Assembly: GCA_032622095.1 (NCBI GenBank)
Contig: CP136067.1
Location: 54,911,899-54,975,898, forward strand
Source: Siphonodentalium dalli
Taxonomy: Eukaryota > Mollusca > Scaphopoda > Gadilida > Siphonodentaliidae
Direction: 5' to 3'
Length of the DNA: 64,000 nucleotides
Part shown: positions 1 to 12,631 of the stretch, piece by piece
Layout: every line of letters begins with the position of its first letter
Numbering within the stretch: the first letter of the stretch is position 1
The notes under the pieces: generated by a model
Databases searched by the model: none
Seen by the model: the letters and a program-made list of their open reading frames with translations, nothing else
Told to the model about the DNA's origin: nothing
Program-made: the position numbers and the translations under genes

Positions 1-1449
1 AAAATGTTGCAGCTTTCTCGTATCAACCAGAAACATGTTGCCCATTTGTTTCTCATAACCAGATACACCAGTGTATTTTTGCTTAGTCTTATCATAATAC
101 ATAGAGTAACATGCACTCTTATAAATTAAGGGTTAAATGATTTCACAGGCAACATTGGCAGAGGTGAATCTAACTGTGTTGCCAGCGAAATATCTTCAAA
201 TATCCTGGATAATGTATAAAATGAACAAAGGGAATAGAGATGATCTTGTACTCGGCTTTCAACATGGAAGGAGCCATATCAATTTTGTGGCAGTGAGAGA
301 GATTATGAACGCCTCTGCATTTCACAACTGACAGTTTGTGATATTTTATGGAAATAATCAGTTTTATGGGACAATGAGCAATTATGGACAGTGCTTTCCT
401 AATAAGATTACAGTTAGGACTAGAATAATGTTCATACTATAAAGAAAACAACTACTGTAATTACTCACATTTAAAGGTAAGTTTTCTTAATTTTATACAC
501 AATATTGGTAAACAAAATCCCCCCCCCCCCCCCAGTTTTCAGCACACCTGTGCACAATATTTTAAAATTAAATTTTTACATTTACTTATTAAATCATTCA
601 TCTGAAATTTACCTACTAAACGTTTTACGCTATTCTTAGCAATTAGTACCGCTCCATCTCAAATATAAATGTGATAAAAATTCCATGGATTATAGATGCA
701 AAAGAAATTTGACATGTTTGTGTGCAATGCGAATAACGGCCACCTACTGATATTCAAACATTCAATAACAATGTCTAAGATGCAGTAGAAAACAATTTCA
801 GACCTATGTTATATACCAGGGTTTTTGCCAGTGTAATATGACCACTATAACCACTGGGGGGGGGGGGGGGGGAGATCTCAAAGCCATGCAACCAACGACG
901 AATATCTAGAATTAGTAAATCAACACATAATTTAAGCCCAAATTATGAACGTCAGGTCGATTCCTCGTCTTCATCTACTTATATTCCTGAGACATCTACA
1001 GGAAAGGAAAAGTAATGCAAGGGTGTTATCATTTATCACTGTACAGAATTGATATTCTACATAGATATTATGCGAAAAAACTTCCAAGTTAAATCTGCAT
1101 TTATATATAAACATTTTTATATCATGAATTATTGATTAAGGAACTTGTATGTGTTATTTGACAACTTAATTACCACCTAACAAGGCAGAATCAAACATGG
1201 CTTTTAGCAATGTTCACTTCGATATAGTTCAGGCAATAATTGTTGTGTATTCTTGAGTTATTTTTAAAATGGTTCACTACTATGACTAGTGGTCAGCATC
1301 AATTAGCTGGCATATAAAATTGACTTACCGCTCCCTGTTGGTTTTATTTAGTATGAGATAGGTGATGTATGCAATAATTTATGGATCGGGTAGGGAAATA
1401 TGTCGGAGTGGAAATTTGGACTGTGGGGAAAAGGAGCTTTAAACAGAGC
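1..1449. other. No gene recognised
   Basis: AT-rich intergenic or intronic DNA. Runs of C (519-533) and G (856-872) only. Short open frames have no protein character. Confidence 0.6.
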
Positions 1450-1451
1450 TA

Positions 1452-1590
1452 CAGTAATGCCCTAAATAATCGACTCTTAACCACAGCAGAATTATGGGTA
1501 ACTTTTCAGGATTTAGTCAGAAATTGTTGCCATTCATTGGAAAGCTCTCAGTGAGTTAAGTCCATGAGTCGATTATTTAGGGCATTACTG
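1452..1590. mobile_element. TA-flanked long-hairpin MITE, deleted copy
   Basis: Ends CAGTAATGCCCTAAATAATC and complement, flanked by TA on both sides. The centre is deleted relative to full copies of about 215 bp. TA duplication and CAGT-type ends suggest mobilisation by a Tc1/mariner-type transposase. Confidence 0.75.
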
Positions 1591-1592
1591 TA

Positions 1593-2143
1593 CTGCCCTT
1601 ATAGAGGAAACCCTGTGTATATATTTACATCTTCCACATGTGTGGTGTTAGCAATATTGTAAGATAGGAGAGAAATTTTATGTGACAGGATGGCATTGAT
1701 TTTCTCAACCTCTAATTTGTGGGACAAAGCCTTTCCATTATCATTAACAACATAACCTCTATAACTTGGTTCCCCAACACAGAGGAGAGTTATAGTAAAT
1801 TGCTCCGCAAAATTACATGGCCAGACAAACTGCACGAGTTTGATAAACTGCTGGCAGCAACTCTAATCAAAGACTGTCTCTTCCGAGTGGGTAGACCAGA
1901 GCCGAATGACACCGACTATGAGGAGAAAATAGGGCGACGAGGGATCATTGAAATAGTGATGCTTCATAGTGTCTCCCTTGAAATTGAATTGTGGCGCTGT
2001 GTAATAGTAGGTATCAGATTCTGATTATTTCCCCCAGTTTTAATGACTTCTTGTAAATGTTTAACACCTTCTGTGAACAAATGATGAATAGAACATAGAA
2101 CAGTGCGCCATATAGAACAGTGCGCTGATGGTTGGTCAGTTAC
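1593..2143. other. Unassigned stretch with a coding-like patch
   Basis: 1785-1960 reads, on the plus strand, a frame with ITWPDKLHEFDKLLAATLIK followed by a charged region. No flanking splice sites or family recognised. Probably a transposon or gene relic. Confidence 0.25.
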
Positions 2144-2147
2144 TTAA

Positions 2148-3403
2148 CCCTTTGAAGCCTGGAACATATATGTTATACGCCCCATTCCATGGGTTGTAGG
2201 GACAAAATTGAGATATTTCGATATTCAAATGATATCTAAACAACTTTAAAAAAGAATCAAAACACATCTAATTCATTTTAGATATCAATTAGGATGCAGT
2301 GAATTAGAAAACACTAAGATTTGTCGTATAAACGAGTCTACGTCCAGTAGTTTTGAGCTTGCTATGTCATGCCCACCAACAGTTATCACCAGGTTTCTCA
2401 ATGCAAAGGAACATTATATCTGACGTCAGATGTTTCAGAAGGCATCAGTTGGTTGGTTTTTTCCGGTCTTTAAAAAAACACTATTATCTATTATATATTT
2501 TGAAAGATCTGTGTGTAAGTTTGTAAGTTTGTGTGTTTGAAATCGATGGACTCGAAAACGACTAAGCCAATTTCAATGAAATTTGGTATTTGGATGTGTT
2601 TTCGGCCGGAGACGAACATAGGCATATTTATTTGTCCGTGCGAGGTCAACTTTTCACGTGCGGAGGTCAAATCTGTTTTTACGCCGTTTTGCGCTAATAT
2701 ATTTCAGTTCGGTGCTCACAAATCGATACGATATAGCGCGAATAATAAATTGCCAGTCATATAATTTGCACGGTTAGAATCTGTGGCGTGTCACCTTTCC
2801 AATGATGTATGACACGCCTGTGTACGTTTAAAGTTTCTACCTTAATTATCGGGAAGAACACAAGTTCATGCTTCGCTCATCGAAAATCATTGCGTAAAAA
2901 ATATATTACGCCATCAACATATCGTGACGTGTTCGCGTTAACTCTTAAGAGGCCGATGTCGCGTTAACTCATCACCGGCCGAGGTATCCGCAAATGACAT
3001 TGGGCTATATATCTCGGAAACGGGTGTAGCTATCGACTTGAAATTTGGTATGTGAATGTATCTTGCCCCGGATACGAATTTTATCGGGTCGCCGAGCACG
3101 TGCGACACCAGCTTCGCGCATGCGCAGACCAGATCTAGGAAACGGGTGGAGCAATCGACTTGAAATTTGGTTTTTGAATAGCCCGGACGAAGTCGGGTCA
3201 CCTTCTAGTTATATATAAATGGGGATAAATTCAGTAGTTGGCCTTGCTGTGCATCTTTTATGCACAGGCTTTCTTTTGTTATTGAATGAGGTCAAATTCC
3301 CACTTGGACATATCATGGATAATTTATTAAACCTGAGTCACACAACTGTTTCCATGACGTCGGGTTATAACTGGCCAGTTTCTGGCCAACCAGGTTCAAA
3401 GGG
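2148..3403. mobile_element. piggyBac-type TTAA element interrupted by a Helitron
   Basis: Left end CCCTTTGAAGCCTGG preceded by TTAA (2144-2147). The right end read as complement is CCCTTTGAACCTGG, with the flanking site decayed to CTAA (3404-3407). The termini match the element at 14076-15059. About 722 bp of its length is a separate insertion (2487-3208), leaving about 534 bp of host element. No coding capacity is seen. Confidence 0.7.
2487..3208 (+). mobile_element. Helitron-like insertion nested in the TTAA element
   Basis: Begins TCTATTATATATTTTG after an A (2486) and ends CTAG before a T (3209). A GC-rich hairpin (CCCGGACGAAGTCGGG, 3182-3197) lies just inside the end. TC start, CTRR end, a 3' hairpin and A/T insertion without target duplication are the Helitron features. 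It contains two diverged copies of a motif reading TTGAAATTTGGT. No Rep/helicase frame, so non-autonomous. Confidence 0.7.
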
Positions 3404-3552
3404 CTAAAGTTTTTTACATCATGTTCAGCAGCTACGGCCATATCATCACTCTTAATTTTATGGCAGATTTGGTCAACCCTGGGACCAAAAGAGTTAAAGA
3501 ACATGGACTGCTATCGGTAGTGTTACAATGTAAGTTTCTTCACTAAATGGAT

Positions 3553-4345
3553 GGTCTCGTCCAGTTATAAAAGTATATATTGGATGGTCTATTATTCATT
3601 TGAAAGGGGGGGGGGGGGGGTGTTCAGAAAAGAAAGTGTCAACTTGCAGAAGGGATAATGAATGTCATACATTACAGTCAATGGAGCGATAATTAAGGAA
3701 TGCAGAAATACCAGAGGTCAACCAACCCGAAGAGCCATATGAAGTTTCGGATCAGTTGGATGAAAAATGTTGGCAGTCGGGCATGCCGAAGTATTTGGTG
3801 ATCCAAACAGTAAAATCCAAGATGGCAGCAGGCAGCCATGTTCTTTATCAAAAGTCACATCAAAGATCCTTATGAAGTTTGGCGATGATCGGATGAGGTG
3901 TTCCTAAACATGCCTGTAAATTTTCAGTACAATTCTCCAATAAATGTGGGCTGCAGGCTGTACCGATGGATTCAAATGTGACATCCAAGATCGCTGCTTG
4001 TGGCCATGTTTTTAACAAATTTCTGGAAAAATTTATGTCTCCCATCTAGAGATCACCAATGAAGTGTGGTGATGATCAGATGAGGGGTGTGCTGAAGGAA
4101 ATTGTTGGCAGTCGCACGGATAGACATATACACCATAGCAAGTTGAGCTAAATGGCAGATGCCAGAGGCGAAAACATATTACACAAGTACAGAAGTATTC
4201 ATTTTCATTGGACGGAAATGTTCAGAAAAGTTGGTCAACAAATGACCTATTGCTGAACTTATTATCTGAACATTTTCTGAAGGAACTATATTTAGTAAAG
4301 ATAGGGGTTAATTAAAAGAGGCTGTGGACTGCTAGAAGAGTTAAA
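3553..4345. repeat. GTTCAGATAATAAGTTCAAC family, interrupted copy
   Basis: Left part ATAAAAGTATATATTGGATG, GGTCTATTATTCATTTG. Right part AAATGTTCAG ... GAACTTATTATCTGAACATTT forms a hairpin. The middle is occupied by the CCAAGATGGC repeat at 3632-4150, so one element inserted into the other. Confidence 0.5.
3632..4150. repeat. Interspersed repeat with CCAAGATGGC monomers, copy 1
   Basis: Starts GAAAGTGTCAAC...GGATAATGAATGTCAT and contains diverged units sharing CCAAGATGGCAGC, GCCATGTTTTTAAC, TGAAGTTTGG(C/T)GATGATCGG and GTGCCGAAGGATTTAG-like motifs. It ends CACCATAGCAAGTTGAGCTAA. It sits inside a copy of the GTTCAGATAATAAGTTCAAC family (see 3553). Confidence 0.6.
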
Positions 4346-6423
4346 AAAGAGAATGGGGTAATTGGATTTATGTGTATTTTCATCACAATAAAACAAAAAT
4401 CATGGAGCGATTAAGGGTATACACACACATAGATATGAAGTAAAAGCTAGAATTCTTGGCAGCAACGAAAGCTAAGTAAAACAAAGACAGAAATATTAAC
4501 ACAGCCTTCAAGCAATCAAATCTTCTCATGAGGAAAATATGTACTTAGTTCATTAAAAGTTATGATCAAAATAACTATTTCATGTTCCAATAAGTTGACA
4601 ATATCAGTGGGTAAATGAAAACCATACCGAATTCCACCATCTTAATTAGCAGTCGCAAACAGAAGAAAAATAATTTGGCTAATATATCAGTAGCAGCTGT
4701 CTTCACCTGGAATCACACACATATAGTGTACTCTACTCAAAAACTCCACTAACTCTGTCTGTTCATTAGTTACCATCACTACTGTACTAAAGTGTTACTG
4801 AGAGATACCCCCTCTAGCTGGTGCAAAATCCACACAGATTAGTTACCAAGCTTTGACGACACAATATGCAGGAGGATTCATTTAGCTAGTGCCTGAGGAA
4901 AAATAGCACATAACGGATTCCGGCAAAAATTTGAAATTCGGTGTGTGGAATTGTGTTTTTTTTTCATGAAGACTCCGGCCTGGGGTCATGGAATATTACT
5001 GTGTGATTTTGGGATTAGATAGCTGTAGTGCCTCGGTATTTTGGAAGATTTTGACTTCGTCTTCATGATGCGACTGAGGCCTCAATGAGCTTCATCATCG
5101 AGCTTCCAACACTGGTGAGATTTTAGAACACAAAAAATGGCTACAGTTGCAAGCAGAATAAGTGGCACGTCGTCTGTATCTAAGGTGAAATGTTTACTAC
5201 CATTAAAAGTTTGTTCAAACTTCCCAAACTTCTTGCATTTTCCTCCACTACCTTTAAGGGAAAATATATATAAGCACCTGTACTGACCTGTACCTAATAA
5301 TGTGGCACTACACTTAAAATAAAAATCTGAATTATCTGAGGACTGAGGTTACTTAACAATTGAAAATGTGGATTCATGTACAAGGATATCTAGTACAAGA
5401 GGTTACTTAACATTTTTGACAAAGGCATTATGAGACATTTTAGAGAACATCAGAGATTTCCACTAAAAGATATTGGATGATTTCACTATTTTATTGCTGA
5501 CTGACTAAAGTAATGCCCTAAATAATCGACTATATTTGGTCAGAGAGCTTTCCGATGAATGGCAACAAGCCATATTTCCGACTAAATCCTGAAAAATTAC
5601 CCATAATTCTGCTGTGGTTAAGGAATCGATTATTTAGGGCATTACTGTACTTTAACCAAATTTATATGTCTAAATACATATACATATTTAAAGACATATT
5701 GTGGAGTTATTACATTGAATAAAAAAAAACAATCAGTTAATAGTGGTATCAAAACACTATCCCCACTGGAAGAATGGAGCAAAGAAATAAGATTGTCGAA
5801 CATTCCAACCCACATCTGGCTATTTGGATATCAAATTTATGAAACTCACTGATTTTGGCATGCTTATTTGTTAATCCGTCCGGAATCACCTCAGTGGAGT
5901 GTTTCACATCACTGTAAATATTAAGACAATAGGATCGGAAGACAGGCATTGATCACTTATTAGTACCGCCACTGCCATGAGTTTCTCGTTTTGTCCCTGA
6001 TAATATGAAAATTGCACTAATGCAGGAATATGCATTATAAAGATATACTTGTTAAAAGGTTGTATATTGACAATTCTCTTGCCATTTTATATCAACAATG
6101 ATGTAGAAGTAGCATGGTTAATTTGTAAAATAATGTCAATAGAAGTAAAATATAATTAATTAGGTACTTGTTTCTAGTTCATTGTCGCAGTATTGTTTGA
6201 ATGCTTAAACTTTCACCCTTCTGATGGTAATCATATTGACAGATTAAACCCGATTAAGCAAGCAAAAAACTACCAAGTGAGGCTAAAGAAGTTAGCGGGA
6301 TATACATAATTGCATACTAATTCTCTGATACGTAATTATCTGACCATGTTGCTCATAATGTCCTGTTCAACAATAAATGGTAGCCTGAGATGAATTTTAA
6401 CATTGATGGTCAAGACAAATTCT
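4346..6423. other. No gene recognised
   Basis: AT-rich, with one hairpin MITE (5508-5647) and nothing else identifiable. Confidence 0.55.
5508..5647. mobile_element. TA-flanked long-hairpin MITE, deleted copy
   Basis: Same family as 1452-1590, with one arm shortened. TA on both sides. Internal motif GAATTATGGGTAACTTTTCA is present as its complement. Confidence 0.75.
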
Positions 6424-6427
6424 TTAA

Positions 6428-6622
6428 CCCTTTCATGACGGGAGAGATCCTGTGCCAGCGCATTCTCTTATATATGCGAGTCTCCAATAGGTAGCATATC
6501 ATATATAAGAGAATACACTGGCTTACAAGATCAAGGTAAATATTGTTAGGCCATTGCATTCTCTTATATATGCATTGGCACAGGGTTTTTGCAAAATTTC
6601 AGGAAGCTCCAACATGAAAGGG
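6428..6622. mobile_element. TTAA-flanked hairpin element (TATATAAG palindrome family)
   Basis: 195 bp with CCCTTTCATGACGGGAG left end and complementary right end, TTAA at 6424-6427 and 6623-6626. Core carries GCATTCTCTTATATATGC palindromic modules. Confidence 0.8.
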
Positions 6623-7319
6623 TTAAGAAACTAAATAGGGCATATTTGGAAATGTTTATCTTTGAAAAGCTGAAGTAAAATTATGGTGGGCTTTGTAACA
6701 ACCAACAGAAAATTTCAACATCCACATGGAAACTAAGAACCTCTAATTTTAAAGAAATACATCATTGTACTTTGTAGGAATAAATAATTGGAAAATTATT
6801 ACTTTTGACAATTCTTTGCACAGAATAAATATTAAATCTTTATTTAGATGAGTTATGTGCAATTACACTGGGAAGAGAAGTAAATCATAAATTTGAGAAA
6901 ATCAAAGCCACAGTGCATGAAATCTGTTACCCACTGATAGTTCTTTCAGCCTGTCCCTTATGTTGTCTGCAACTGTCATTCCTATTTATATCAAATTATT
7001 ACAATAGACCACAATCAAGTCTGATTATGATTTTCTGAAAGAGTGCCTGTCATTTGAATTTATTTCTGCCTGTCATCTTGAAACAGAGTATGTCAAGTCA
7101 TTACTGATGACCTCATCTGCAATCTATAAAATGGGTGTCACAAGAAAGCTACAAAATAGCGTACATATATCTGACCTATATATACAGCAAAGGAAAATCT
7201 TTTTTTTTAATTTTACAACTATTTATATACTTGAAGCTCAATTCTAGATAAATTTGATATAATCAGACTTGACCAAAATGCTAGATCACCCCGGATATTG
7301 TCATCAGTTGAGCCTTATC

Positions 7320-7440
7320 ACTTTCATGATGGGAGTTGCACTGGTGCAGCATTAAATATCCATATATCTTATATATGTGAGGCGCCCTATGGGGAAACTC
7401 CCATATATAAGAGAATGCATTGGCACATTGAAGAATATGA
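7320..7440. mobile_element. Degraded copy of the TATATAAG palindrome family
   Basis: Contains CTTTCATGATGGGAG, GCAGCATTAAATAT and one hairpin module ending AGAGAATGCATTGGCAC. Right end lost. Confidence 0.55.
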
Positions 7441-7548
7441 ATATTTAATATAAGAACAAGTTTATCTATTTCTACATGTTCTCCTTTAATAGTGATGTTT
7501 TTGCAGACTTTTATAATATTTGTACTTTTACCCACTGTGAGTGCTATA

Positions 7549-7688
7549 CAGTAATGCCCTAAGTAATCGACTCCTTAACCACTGAGAGCTTTCTGATGAA
7601 TGGCAACAAGCCATATTTCCGACTAAATCCTGAAAAGTCATCCATAATTCTGCTGTGGTTAAGGAGTCAATTACTTAGGGCATTACTG
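7549..7688. mobile_element. TA-flanked long-hairpin MITE, deleted copy
   Basis: CAGTAATGCCCTAAGTAATC and complement ends, TA flanks, central deletion in the left arm. Confidence 0.75.
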
Positions 7689-8281
7689 TAGGTCCCTTTA
7701 ATACTAAACAACCATATGAAAATTTTATTTTCAGCAGTAATGGTGGGCAGATAAGAAACAGCAATTTAATATGTAAAATCATGGTTTTGGTAAATCATGG
7801 TTTATATATACTATTCAAAGATTAGACAATTGGAAATCTAACAATAAGTGTTAAGTTCAGGTGTTTTTGATAAAATATTCCAAACCATTGGGGATCAATA
7901 AAGGTTCATTTACATGGTGTGATCTCGCAATCTGGTTGTGGACTATGATATATGAACTAACACAGTTTCTATATTTGCTGTGCAATATGGTTAAAATGAT
8001 GTATTGAACTTGACTGTATATGGAATTTCCAACAGTGTACCGTAGATATCATTTAAGTTGCAGATGCCTTTACTAGTGTGATTCCTTTGACTTCCATTCA
8101 AAGATAGAAGCTTTACTGGTGTGAACACACATTTCATGCTTCTCGCTGACCAGTACACCTTACGATATTGAAGGCAATATTTGTTTGATTCAAGATTATT
8201 CCAGGCTTTCCCTGCAGGAGCCCTGTATTTTATAACAAAAAATGTTGTAACCGGTATGCAGTAAGAAAGGCCTTGTTTTTA

Positions 8282-8731
8282 CAAGCCTGCAAATAGCATG
8301 TCTGTCATTTGCAGAACGAGGTCCCCAGAGGGTGAATTTAGTGACGCTATCCTGCATAGCGGGCTAGCATCACTAAATTCACCCTCTGGGGATCTCATTC
8401 TGCTTAGGCCTCATCTTCTGGGAAGTATCAATGGTATCAAATTAACATTGTTTTTTTTTTTTTACGTTTTCCCATCTGGGAAGTTTCTATATCCCCTAAT
8501 TTGCAGAAGATAAAATCCATAATCGAGGCGCCCAATGGGTGAACATCACCAACTTCAACTGGGAAACTTCTATCCGATCCTAGGTCTACCATAGCAGTTA
8601 AGGGACTAAGCAGAATGAGGTCCCAAGAGGGTGAATTTAGCGATGCTAGCCCGCTATGCGGGGTAGCGTCACTAAATTCACCCTCTGGGGACCTCATTCT
8701 GCAAATGACAGACACGCTATTTGCAGGCTTG
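8282..8731. mobile_element. hAT-like paired-hairpin MITE, copy 1
   Basis: 450 bp with long inverted ends (CAAGCCTGCAAATAGC and complement). It is flanked by TGTTTTTA (8274-8281) and TGTATTTA (8732-8739), an 8-bp duplication with one mismatch. Each end is followed by a self-complementary arm of about 92 bp (8311-8402 and 8612-8703) built on GAATGAGGTCCCCAGAGGGT. The element is therefore two hairpins joined by a spacer. Confidence 0.85.
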
Positions 8732-9204
8732 TGTATTTATATTTAGCTGAAGTCAGGGTCCGCGCGACTAGAAATTTACTTTTGCCAAATTCTTTAGAAG
8801 TTGCCAAAAGCAATCAGATTCTGCAACATTGACTTTTGATATTGATAGGAAATCAGAGAATTATTAGTAATTCTCGCCTCTCCACTGTGGTTTATCACTA
8901 AACAATAAACCATTCTCCAAACAATAAAATTGTCGAGAGGTTTGCCCCATCAAAAGGGCACATCAAAACAAAGGATTAGCTAAAGGTATGTAAACGTCAC
9001 AACTATAGCTACAAGTAAATATCTCCAGTACTTGATATTCATATGATAATTTGATTCATAATACACGATTACAAATGCTATCAGATTAACTGCATCTTGA
9101 TAAGGTGTTATCTTTTCCTCATTATAAGACACCACTAATTGTAAGGTTTTCCTGAAATGAATGTATCGAGTGACCAATATTTTCCAACTTTTTTGAGGAA
9201 TTAA

Positions 9205-9735
9205 TGAAAGTATCAATGACACTGTAGCTCAACTTGGAGGGGGTAATTTATTTCAGTGTCACAGTCAATGGAGAGATTAGGAATGTGGAAAGTTGAAATG
9301 TCTAATTAATACTAGATGTCAACATGAAGAGATATATATAAAGTAAATCCAAGATGGCCGCTTTTTGATAGCACCAATCTAGTGGTCACCCTAAAGATCA
9401 ATATGAAGTTTGGTCATGATCGGATGAGGGATGTGGTCTGTGGGGTGTGCCAAAGGATTTAGTCATGCAAAGAGTAAATTCCAAGATGGACGCTGTTGGC
9501 CATGTTTTTGCCAAATGAAAATATTTTTTGCCAAATATGAATTATTTTTGCTTTTGGAAAAATGCATGATAAACCATGGCTTAAAGACATATTATGTACT
9601 TGTTCGGGTGCGTGAAACTGATAAGTTAGTATTCAGCTGCTATGCCAACTGGAGGAATGTAGCATTCTACTAACATCACACCGAAAATCTGAAGCAAATC
9701 GCCTGTACCACTCCATTGGAAACATTGTCTGAACT
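9205..9735. repeat. Interspersed repeat with CCAAGATGGC monomers, copy 2
   Basis: Starts GAAAGTATCAATGACACTG; shared units include CCAAGATGGCCGC, GATCGGATGAGGGATGTGGT and CAAAGAGTAAATTCCAAGATGG. The right boundary is uncertain, near the GAGCTAAAT at 9735. Confidence 0.55.
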
Positions 9736-9979
9736 GAGCTAAATTGTAAATATTTACTACTCGAATCGGGACGCTTCTATCAGTGATAAACTAACGAAAA
9801 CGTTTTCGCTATCGGCAGTCACTGCATTTAATTAATATATAAGAATGACGGTGTGTGTTGTCAATTTAGATACAATATTTGTAAAAATAACTACTTTGAA
9901 CAAGATTATTCTCCATTTCTATTTGATCACCCTAGCGGAGTGTTTCACATCACTTTAAGTCATAAGTGAAAAACTGGCA

Positions 9980-10327
9980 GTGTTAACAGAACAACCACCA
10001 AAATACTGCAAGCCTCTCCAGACTGTTCATCAGATAGGCAATATACTTGGAGTGAACATTATTAAGAGACTACTTAAATTCAATGTTTCTCCAAATAAAC
10101 TACATGAGCAAGCTAATAAAGCTGCCACTATGCATACACATCATCCATCAGAGAAATATACAATGCTAAAGCAGGTGATGAATAATAAGATACCCACAAC
10201 ATGTACTAATCTACTTGGTCAATCATTCACATCAAAGAGCATGTGTTCTTATTCAGGTAACGTTCTTACCAGGATCTGTAGAACTAGGCCAAAACAAATA
10301 ATACCTGTGATACATGGTCTAAAATAA
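9980..10327 (+). other. Unassigned 115-codon open frame
   Basis: Open from an ATG for 115 codons in AT-rich DNA, with a CAG/GTAACG donor-like site near 10256. Contains EQPPKYCKPLQTVHQIGN and a hydrophilic, Lys/His-rich continuation. No domain recognised. A few open frames of this length are expected by chance in a window this size, so this is only a candidate exon or old transposon fragment. Confidence 0.15.
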
Positions 10328-11765
10328 TTAGGGTTGGTAGGTAGGATTTTTTTTCTTCAAATTCCATTGGGTCATACTCATTGACAATTCAATCCAGAAA
10401 GCTTCACAATTCAGATTAAGTGACTGGTTCAAAACTAAATATTGTCTTGAATTAGTCCGAGCATTAGACTAATACAACTTATAAATGTTTTTATAGTAGA
10501 GGTTTGAAACTGGGTAGATACCTTCAGATGCCCTTCGCACTGAACAAAAAACAAATATCTGTGTCAGATTGTCTCCAGTCCAATAACAAGTTTTGGGAGG
10601 CACCTTTTTCTAGGTCAGGTAGGGAAACCCTAAACACAGGTTTTTTTTTTTTTGGCCCTATCAGCACGGAAGTTTGGGCCTGAATTAAATTTATACACTG
10701 TTTCTCATTACTCTACATACAATGTGTTTGTGAATTAAAACTCCCTGCTCAAAAAATATTTTATAGTCCTCAGCTGACTACTCTCCTATAAAAAAAAGTT
10801 AACAAAAATAATTTCAGCCTGGATTATACTATCACCCATAAAAATAATAAAATTAACATGTGTGAAATCCTGCAAACGGTTTATTCGACTGCAAGTTGCA
10901 CATTGTTTTAAAAATTTATGAAAACATCAGTTCTGAACCTATAACATATTCACAACCAAATAACTTCTTGAACAAGTAAAAAAAATAAGCAAATACCCAC
11001 AGCCTGGTCTTGGAACTTAAAATAGGTAAAAGAGAAACGAAAATATTTTTATCTGTGGCCTGAATTTAATATTAGTTTTGGAGTTCTAATGCATGGCTCT
11101 GAGATACGTCTTCATTTCCAAGGGCAACAGTAGTAGTGTCCGTGTTATCAATGGCATAAATTTATACAGCCTGTTTTAGTAATCACAAATCATACTCATT
11201 CCACTAATATTACATATAGCCACCATTTTGTAGTTAGAATCAAAGGGAAGCAATTCTAAGATTCAGCTTTAAAACGATATGGAATAAATAAGAGAAATTC
11301 TGGACCACTTAACAAGCCTTTTATAGCTATTATTAAAGATAAGATTAATATCTAACCTGGGCTGTAATAAGATTTTGCATAAAATATGTCCTCACATAAA
11401 AAAAACAATTTACTTTTCTATGAAAAATTACCAATATAGCACAACCAAACATGACACATAAACTTGGCCAATAGATATGAAATTGAATCATGTCTTGTGC
11501 TCCCACAGCCCTTGAAACTCGCCATACTAAATACCAGTACGTTCGGAGGCACTGGTTTATTGATTCATAAGGGTGTGTCCACAAATTATCACTTCTTATT
11601 GAAATGGTTGAAATGGCCATGTTATAATGGGTAGAAAAATATAAATTTATAAGGATTTGTGTCAGGGAAAGGGGTGCTGAGCTCTAAAATTGATGAAATA
11701 TTCAAATATTCTTGACTTCTATGAACTATTTGACGTTCAGTCGTAAATGTATATCCATCTTCAAT
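10328..11765. other. No gene recognised
   Basis: AT-rich with scattered A/T runs. No repeat family from elsewhere in the window and no exon-like segment found. Confidence 0.5.
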
Positions 11766-12540
11766 TCAAATGAAAGTGTCAATGACAATGTAGCTGAACT
11801 TGGAGAGGGGATAATGTCATACAATACATTACAGGAGCAATAAGGAATGCAGAAAGTTGAATTGTTTTATGTAACACAATATACATGATCAACCAGAAGA
11901 CACACATGAAGTTTGGGATCAATTGGATGAACTAGAGGTCACCCTGAAGATCCATGATGTTTGGTGACAATCGGATAAGTGATGTGGTCTGCAGAGTGTG
12001 CTGAAGGATTTAGTCATATAGAGAGTAAAATTCAAGATGGCTCTGGCAGCAATATATTTAAACTAAATTCAGACAAATTTTGACGACACCCATCGATGGT
12101 TATCCCGAAGATCCACAAGTTTGGCGACGAGGAATGTGGCCAGTAGGGTGTGCCGAAGGATTCAGTCATGCAAAGTGTAAAATCCAAAATGGCAGCCAGC
12201 AGCCATATTTTTCATTGAAAGTCATTCAAATTCAATAAATCCCATCCCGTTGATCCAAAACATGCCCGCAAATTTTCAAATCAATTCTCCAATAAATACG
12301 GGCTGCAGGGTGTGCCAACAAATTTAAATGTGAATCCAAGATGGCTGCTGGCGGTAATGTTTTTAACTAAATTTGGAAAAAGTTTATGGGTCCCATCTTG
12401 AAGTCACCCTGAAAATCGATTTGAAGTTTGGTGACCATTCGGATGAGGAATGTGGTCTGTAGGGTATGCTAAAGGAAAATGTTGACACCTTGATGGGACG
12501 GGACGGGACGCCAACCAATGGCAATAGCTCAAGCTGAACT
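11766..12540. repeat. Interspersed repeat with CCAAGATGGC monomers, copy 3
   Basis: The longest copy. Starts GAAAGTGTCAATGACAATG, has about four diverged monomers of roughly 170 bp, and ends in GGGACGGGACGGGACGCC and AGCTCAAGCTGAACTAAT. The GGGAC run plus monomer size links it by structure, though not sequence, to the GGAC arrays. Confidence 0.6.
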
Positions 12541-12631
12541 AATAAAGAGATGAAGCGTCATGAATATCTCAATGTTCATCCTCGTCTCACAAGACTCTGC
12601 TTCCTTTTGTGAGTGACTTTAACACTACAAT

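Larger units (their letters stand above)
6627..8273. other. No gene recognised
   Basis: AT-rich, interrupted by a degraded palindrome element (7320-7440) and a hairpin MITE (7549-7688). Confidence 0.55.

Noticed and set aside
1719-2024. 101-codon plus frame with a protein-like middle
   Set aside because: No splice sites, homologues or neighbours that I recognise; kept only as an unassigned stretch.
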